Shown here piece by piece: positions 60,489-64,000 of a stretch of 64,000 nt of DNA. Position 1 is the stretch's first letter, and each line of letters opens with the position of its first letter. A program made the translations under genes and the position numbers. The notes below the pieces were generated by a model. The model had not been told where the DNA came from. It saw nothing but the letters and a program-made list of their open reading frames with translations, and ran no database searches. This DNA is from Terriglobia bacterium (lineage in GTDB: Bacteria > Acidobacteriota > Terriglobia > Bryobacterales > Bryobacteraceae): assembly GCA_020073615.1 (NCBI GenBank), contig JAIQEX010000020.1:1-64000 (forward strand), given 5' to 3'.

Positions 60489-60550
60489 CGTCCGCCATCA
60501 CCCCCGGGCGTTACACCCGTAGCATGGATTCAGGGGGAAAAGGAGGGCTA

Positions 60551-60937
60551 ATGGGGCCGAGCGCAGTGAGTAGTGACCGGGTGCTACCGTATCGGGACGA
60601 GCACCTGTCCATCGATTTCGACCAGCAGGTCGCGATCCTCGATGCCGAGCGTATGATCTTGACCCGCAAGGAGTACGATCTGCTGTCCTTGCTCGTACAA
60701 CATGCCGGAGAGATCATCCCGCGCGAGGCGTTGCTGATGCGCGTCTGGGGCTACGGGGCGGAAATCCGGACCCGGACGCTGGACGTCCACGTGCGGCGCC
60801 TGCGCAAGAAGCTGGGCAACTATGCGGACCAGTACATCGAGACCATCTTCGGCATCGGTTACCGGTTCCAACCGTTTCACGCGCCGCGTTTTTTTCAGCA
60901 CCCGTCAGGTAAGCCCGCAGAGGCACTTTGGGCGTAG
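60551..60937 (+). CDS. Stand-alone OmpR/PhoB-type winged-helix DNA-binding protein
   Basis: The 128-aa protein starts at MGPSAVSSDRV with GGAGG five bases upstream; the in-frame ATG at 60524 has no ribosome site. Residues about 35-115 are a Trans_reg_C winged helix (MILTRKEYDLLSLLVQHAGE; REALLMRVWGYGAEIRTRTL; DVHVRRLRKKLGNYADQYIE; TIFGIGYRFQ). No receiver domain precedes it, so it is not controlled by phosphotransfer in the usual way. It could be constitutive or use another partner. Confidence 0.88.
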   Translation: MGPSAVSSDRVLPYRDEHLSIDFDQQVAILDAERMILTRKEYDLLSLLVQHAGEIIPREALLMRVWGYGAEIRTRTLDVHVRRLRKKLGNYADQYIETIFGIGYRFQPFHAPRFFQHPSGKPAEALWA

Positions 60938-60953
60938 CGGTTTTTCGCTCGTC

Positions 60954-61032
60954 CGCTCCCTGACGGGAGCGCCCCCTTGGGGGCCGCCGGCATCTACCTG
61001 TCATGAAGCGTGACGGTAGCTGTGCGGCATCT
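60954..61032 (+). ncRNA. Structured RNA region with three hairpins, candidate small RNA or 3' UTR element
   Basis: After the regulator gene three stems occur in a row: CGCTCCC-TGA-GGGAGCG (60954-60971), CCCCC-TT-GGGGG (60972-60983) and CTACCTGTCA/TGACGGTAG (60994-61019, one bulge), the last enclosed by GCCGC/GCGGC (60983-60987, 61024-61028). A strong terminator follows at 61050. The series resembles an independent structured RNA; I recognise no known family. Part could simply be the regulator's trailer. Confidence 0.4.
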
Positions 61033-61049
61033 TCCTTTCTTCCCCAACC

Positions 61050-61078
61050 AGCCGGCCCACTTGCGGCCGGCTTTTTTT
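61050..61078 (+). terminator. Strong rho-independent terminator
   Basis: AGCCGGCC and GGCCGGCT form a perfect 8-bp stem with a 7-base loop, followed by seven Ts. It ends transcription of the regulator gene and the structured RNA. Confidence 0.9.
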
Positions 61079-61084
61079 CGTGTG

Positions 61085-61165
61085 GGTTTGCCGCAACGCT
61101 GGATCGGCAGGCATGACCGTTCAACCCCGGTTAAGAACCAATCGGGCGGCAGCCCTCGGCAAACC
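61085..61165 (+). promoter_or_regulatory. Long-range inverted repeat in the leader of the radical SAM gene
   Basis: GGTTTGCCG (61085-61093) and CGGCAAACC (61157-61165) are a perfect 9-bp inverted repeat enclosing 63 bases, with a smaller GGTT-AAGA-ACC stem inside. A closed multi-stem leader or a pair of operator half-sites are both possible. The start codon is 36 bases downstream. Known riboswitch signatures were not recognised. Confidence 0.35.
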
Positions 61166-61201
61166 ACCAGGATTATGCTGTAATAAAAGCACTTTAGCCG
61201 T

Positions 61202-62215
61202 ATGCTGGATTCTGTCAAGCGTCTCAGGAGGGCCCGGAAACGCCTGCTTCTCCGTCTGCGCGAGGTGCGCATGATCGCGCGCGGGCTGGCCTCCACCGGC
61301 CACCCCATACTGGCGCACATCATCCCCATGCGCCGGTGCAATCTCTCGTGCGCCTACTGCAACGAATACGACGATCACTCCAAGCCCGTGCCCCTGGCGG
61401 TGATGTACCAGCGGCTCGGGCACCTGGCCGCGCTGGGCACCACCATCGTCACCATTTCGGGCGGCGAGCCACTGCTGCATCCGGACCTGGACCCGATCGT
61501 GGCGCGCATACGAAAGCATGGCGCCATCGCCGGCATGATCTCCAACGGCTACCTGCTGACCGCCGAACGAATCCAACGGCTCAACCGGGCCGGGCTCGAT
61601 CACCTGCAGATCTCGATCGACAACGTGATGCCCGACGAGGTTTCGAAGAAGAGCCTGAAGGTGCTCGACCGCAAGCTGCAGTTGCTGGCGGAGCACGCGG
61701 ATTTCCACGTGAACATCAATTCGGTGGTGGGCGGCGGCATCCATACGCCGCAGGACGCACTGGCCATAGGGCGGCGCGCGTTGGAGCTGGGGTTCACTTC
61801 CACGGTGGGAATCATCCACGATGGCGGCGGCCAGTTGCAGCCCTTGCGCGACGAGGAGCGCGCGGTCTACACGGCCATGCGCGCCATGGAGAAGAGCAGC
61901 TACGCGCGCATCAACTATTTTCAGGACAACATCGCGCACGGCCGGGAAAATGACTGGCGATGCCGCGCCGGCTCGCGCTACCTGTACATCTGCGAGGATG
62001 GGCTGGTGCATTACTGCTCGCAGCAGCGCGGCTACCCGGCCAAGCCGCTGGAGGAGTACACGCGCGCGGACATCCGCCGCGAATACCGCACGGTGAAAAG
62101 CTGCGCGCCGCGCTGCACGGTAGCGTGCGTGCACCAGATCTCGTACCTGGATTTCTGGCGCGGCCCGCAGGACCTGGCGCCGGAACCTTCTGGAGAACTC
62201 GTGCAGCTTCAATAG
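61202..62215 (+). CDS. Radical SAM enzyme with C-terminal Cys-rich (SPASM-like) region
   Basis: The 337-aa protein has the radical SAM motif [16 protein letters not shown] (CxxxCxxC, about residues 45-52), then [16 protein letters not shown] (SAM binding), the beta-strand signatures [10 protein letters not shown] and LQISIDN, and a C-terminal cluster ([31 protein letters not shown]) that could bind an auxiliary Fe-S cluster. The enzyme would do radical chemistry on a peptide or small molecule; no precursor peptide gene is apparent nearby. Its stop overlaps the 3' end of the toxin gene on the other strand by 7 bases. Confidence 0.85.
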   Translation: MLDSVKRLRRARKRLLLRLREVRMIARGLASTGHPILAHIIPMRRCNLSCAYCNEYDDHSKPVPLAVMYQRLGHLAALGTTIVTISGGEPLLHPDLDPIVARIRKHGAIAGMISNGYLLTAERIQRLNRAGLDHLQISIDNVMPDEVSKKSLKVLDRKLQLLAEHADFHVNINSVVGGGIHTPQDALAIGRRALELGFTSTVGIIHDGGGQLQPLRDEERAVYTAMRAMEKSSYARINYFQDNIAHGRENDWRCRAGSRYLYICEDGLVHYCSQQRGYPAKPLEEYTRADIRREYRTVKSCAPRCTVACVHQISYLDFWRGPQDLAPEPSGELVQLQ

Positions 62216-62667
62216 GGGTGTGGCCGCTTCGCTTCCACACCCTCCTCGAGCAGCAGGCAACGTGCACCGCGCGCGGCCAGCGCACGGTCGAAAGTGATCA
62301 GCGTTCCCTCGGCGGAGCGCGCGAAGGCCAGCAGCCAGGCATCGGCCCATAGTTTGGGCGAGGCCGTCCGCCCGGCCGCGTGTTGGCGGAAGTGCGTTTC
62401 CACCTGCGCCGGCTCAGTAACAAACTCCACCCGATCATCCTCATAGAACCGGTCATGCACGCGCCACGCCGCGGTCATCGTCAGGGGCTTACCGCCCATG
62501 GCCGCCGCCGTGGTCATCAGCCGCAGAAAGCCCACCTGCGAGATCCGGGAAAACGCGATACGGCCGGTTTCCCGCTCCCACCAGCGCCGCGCCAGGGCGG
62601 CATGGACGTGTTCCGGGGCGGCCAGAGCCAGCCAGACATTGACGTCAGGGAAGCTCAATGAGCTCAT
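62209..62667 (-). CDS. vapC: PIN-domain toxin, VapC type
   Basis: The 152-aa protein starts at [18 protein letters not shown] acidic residues are present: Asp in [10 protein letters not shown], a middle acid, ADAWLLAFA and [10 protein letters not shown]. It would be a ribonuclease that cuts tRNA or rRNA when free of antitoxin. It overlaps the antitoxin gene by 23 bases, in the usual antitoxin-first order. Confidence 0.85.
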   Translation of the reverse strand: MSSLSFPDVNVWLALAAPEHVHAALARRWWERETGRIAFSRISQVGFLRLMTTAAAMGGKPLTMTAAWRVHDRFYEDDRVEFVTEPAQVETHFRQHAAGRTASPKLWADAWLLAFARSAEGTLITFDRALAARGARCLLLEEGVEAKRPHPY

Positions 62668-62896
62668 AGATCTGTTCGTTGGTTAGGTCGATGCGGCGGC
62701 CGGCGGGCCGAATCAGAGGCCGATCGAGGCTGAGGCGCCGGCGCGGCCGGGCCGGTTCGGTCTGTTCGACGGCACGCTCGATGCTGGCGAGGACGAGTTG
62801 ACGCGCGGAGCAGCCCTTGCGGGCCGCGGCCTCGCGCAGGCGGCGGTGCAGATCCCGCGGCAGATCGATCGACGTGCGGACGGACCCAGCCTTCAT
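62645..62896 (-). CDS. vapB: Ribbon-helix-helix antitoxin, VapB-like
   Basis: The 83-aa protein starts at MKAGSVRTSIDLPRDL; the TTG-started 95-aa version in the track reads through the proposed operator. Residues 5-45 form a ribbon-helix-helix DNA-binding domain (SVRTSIDLPRDLHRRLREAA; GCSARQLVLASIERAVE), and the C-terminal tail ([16 protein letters not shown]) is the part expected to cap the toxin. It should repress its own operon. Confidence 0.8.
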   Translation of the reverse strand: MKAGSVRTSIDLPRDLHRRLREAAARKGCSARQLVLASIERAVEQTEPARPRRRLSLDRPLIRPAGRRIDLTNEQIYELIELP

Positions 62897-62916
62897 AGAG
62901 ATATTTTCCGCCCTGC

Positions 62917-62930
62917 GACTTAAATAAGTC
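62917..62930. promoter_or_regulatory. Inverted repeat GACTTA-AA-TAAGTC, candidate VapB operator
   Basis: Perfect 6-bp arms (62917-62922 and 62925-62930) lie about 20 bases upstream of the vapB ATG on the minus strand, in an AT-rich pocket that probably also holds the promoter. Toxin-antitoxin operons are normally autoregulated at such palindromes. Confidence 0.5.
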
Positions 62931-63016
62931 AACCGGCCCTCAGAGGCCGAGAGCCTGGCGGTAAGTGCGCGGCCGCGCAGTAGTGGCGCATGCCCCTTGT
63001 GCTACCGTGAAATTTC

Positions 63017-64000
63017 ATGCCCATCGAGAACGCCGCGGAGGTGTCGTCCTGGAGCCCCGATTCCTGGCGCCGCCGCCCCGCTTTGCAGCAGCCCGAGTAT
63101 CCCGACCGGGCGGCGCTCGAGGGCGTGTTGGCGGAATTGCGCCAACTGCCTCCGCTGGTGACCAGTTGGGAGATCGTGCTGCTGCGGCAGCAGCTCGCCG
63201 AAGCGGCCGGCGGGGCGCGATTTGTGCTCCAGGCGGGCGACTGCGCCGAGCGCTTCGTCGATTGCCGGTCCGCGCGCATCGCCAACATGCTCAAGGTCCT
63301 GCTGCAAATGAGCCTGGTGCTGGTGGCGGGCGCGCAGAAGCCGGTGATCCGCATCGGCCGGTTCGCGGGGCAATACGCCAAGCCGCGCTCCGCCGGGGAG
63401 GAGACGCGGGACGGGCTGGAGCTGCCCTCGTATCGCGGTGACATCATCAACCGGCCGGAGTTCACCGCCGCGGCGCGCGCCGCCGATCCGCAGCTTCTGC
63501 TGCGCGGCTATGAGCGCTCTGCTCTCACCCTGAATTTCATCCGTGCGCTGGTCAAAGGCGGGTTCGCCGACCTGCACCATCCCGAGTATTTCGACCTCGA
63601 CTGGGTGGAGCATTCGCCGCTGGCCGACGAATATCACCGCATGGCCGCGAGCATCGGCGAATCGCTGCGTTTCATGGAGCACGTGCTCGGCGTGCGCGCC
63701 GGAGAGACCGACCGCATCGATTTTTTCACCACCCACGAGGCCCTGCATCTGGCTTACGAAGAGGCGCAGACCCGCCGCGTGCCGCGCCGTCCCGGCTGGT
63801 TCAATCTGACCACGCATTTTCCGTGGGTGGGCCTGCGCACCAACGACGCCGCGGGCGCGCACATCGAGTACCTGCGCGGCATCGAGAATCCGGTGGGCGT
63901 GAAGGTGGGTCCCGGCTTCACGGCGGAACAGGTGGCGCGGTGGATGGAGGCGCTCGACCCGGAACGCCAGCCGGGCAGGCTGACGCTGATCCACCGCTTC
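63017..64000 (+). CDS. Class II DAHP synthase (3-deoxy-7-phosphoheptulonate synthase), partial
   Basis: The open frame starts at MPIENAAEVSSWSPDSWRRR and runs to the window edge (328 codons), so it is not in the ORF track. It matches class II DAHP synthases: WEIVLLRQQLAEAAGGARFV, LQAGDCAERFVDC, RIGRFAGQYAKPRS, LPSYRGDIIN, NLTTHFPWVGLRT and NPVGVKVGPG. It would condense PEP and erythrose-4-phosphate, the first step of the shikimate pathway. The C-terminal roughly one quarter is missing because the window ends. Confidence 0.92.
   Translation, partial: MPIENAAEVSSWSPDSWRRRPALQQPEYPDRAALEGVLAELRQLPPLVTSWEIVLLRQQLAEAAGGARFVLQAGDCAERFVDCRSARIANMLKVLLQMSLVLVAGAQKPVIRIGRFAGQYAKPRSAGEETRDGLELPSYRGDIINRPEFTAAARAADPQLLLRGYERSALTLNFIRALVKGGFADLHHPEYFDLDWVEHSPLADEYHRMAASIGESLRFMEHVLGVRAGETDRIDFFTTHEALHLAYEEAQTRRVPRRPGWFNLTTHFPWVGLRTNDAAGAHIEYLRGIENPVGVKVGPGFTAEQVARWMEALDPERQPGRLTLIHRF

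Noticed and set aside
1-64000. CRISPR arrays
   Set aside because: No series of regularly spaced direct repeats was seen; the G-rich arrays at 14251 and 15952 are contiguous short repeats without spacers.

Overview
This is a high-GC window from a bacterium that is most likely an Acidobacteriota of the Solibacter/Bryobacter type. I base this on the 777-aa secreted protein ending in a Solibacter-style C-terminal domain (TIGR03437-like), orphan MacB/FtsX-type permeases with strings of HlyD-like adaptors but no ATPase, a PEP-CTERM protein, a TolB-like/TPR protein with an acidobacterial-style N-terminal domain, and small basic proteins with SAAA..RIAAA..KRW repeats. No taxonomic search was possible.

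Layout. 1-2.2 kb: a frameshifted lipoprotein gene, a basic repeat protein and a decayed PD40/TolB-propeller pseudogene. 2.2-7.0 kb (minus strand): a four-gene efflux-type operon of three HlyD-like adaptors and one MacB-like permease, each pair overlapping by ATGA. 7.2-10.9 kb: asparagine synthase and an ArnT-like glycosyltransferase. 11.0-27.65 kb: a compact, one-direction phage structural cluster (small-terminase-like gene, large terminase, portal, scaffold, capsid, connectors, tail tube, a frameshift-fused chaperone-like ORF, a short tape-measure candidate, gpM-like, gpL/J-like and tail-fibre-like genes). It has no visible integrase, repressor, replication or lysis genes, so it is either a stripped prophage or a gene-transfer-agent-like element. 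It sits between the glycosyltransferase and an O-antigen ligase gene and contains several intergenic repeat elements. 27.6-38.3 kb: O-antigen ligase, a secreted Solibacter-type protein, two more MacB-like permeases with a YheT-like hydrolase, a thioredoxin-like protein, a TPR protein and a CusF-like copper-binding lipoprotein. 38.8-43.5 kb: typA/bipA and the 2-oxoacid:ferredoxin oxidoreductase pair korAB.

43.6-45.5 kb is a graveyard: the 3' end of a lon gene with a frameshift, the 5' end of an AAA ATPase gene with an in-frame stop, and an internally deleted IS1380-type transposase. 45.5-51 kb returns to housekeeping and motility genes: a YfgM-like TPR protein, dGTPase, a Cys-rich protein, fliM, cheY, cheX, a tiny soluble protein made of the chemoreceptor tip, and tRNA-Glu. 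51-58.2 kb: a PEP-CTERM protein, then the glycogen/trehalose operon glgX-treZ-GH133 debranching enzyme. 58.3-64 kb: a TolB-like/TPR protein, a secreted protein, a stand-alone OmpR-type DNA-binding domain, a structured RNA region with a strong terminator, a radical SAM enzyme, a VapBC-type toxin-antitoxin pair and the start of a class II DAHP synthase that runs off the window.

The most interesting points are a canonical AAAAAAC slippery site at the end of the tail-tube gene followed by a -1 frame ORF with no start codon, the GTA-like gene content of the phage cluster, direct composite repeats bracketing the scaffold-capsid pair, and the CheY/CheX-linked orphan receptor tip.
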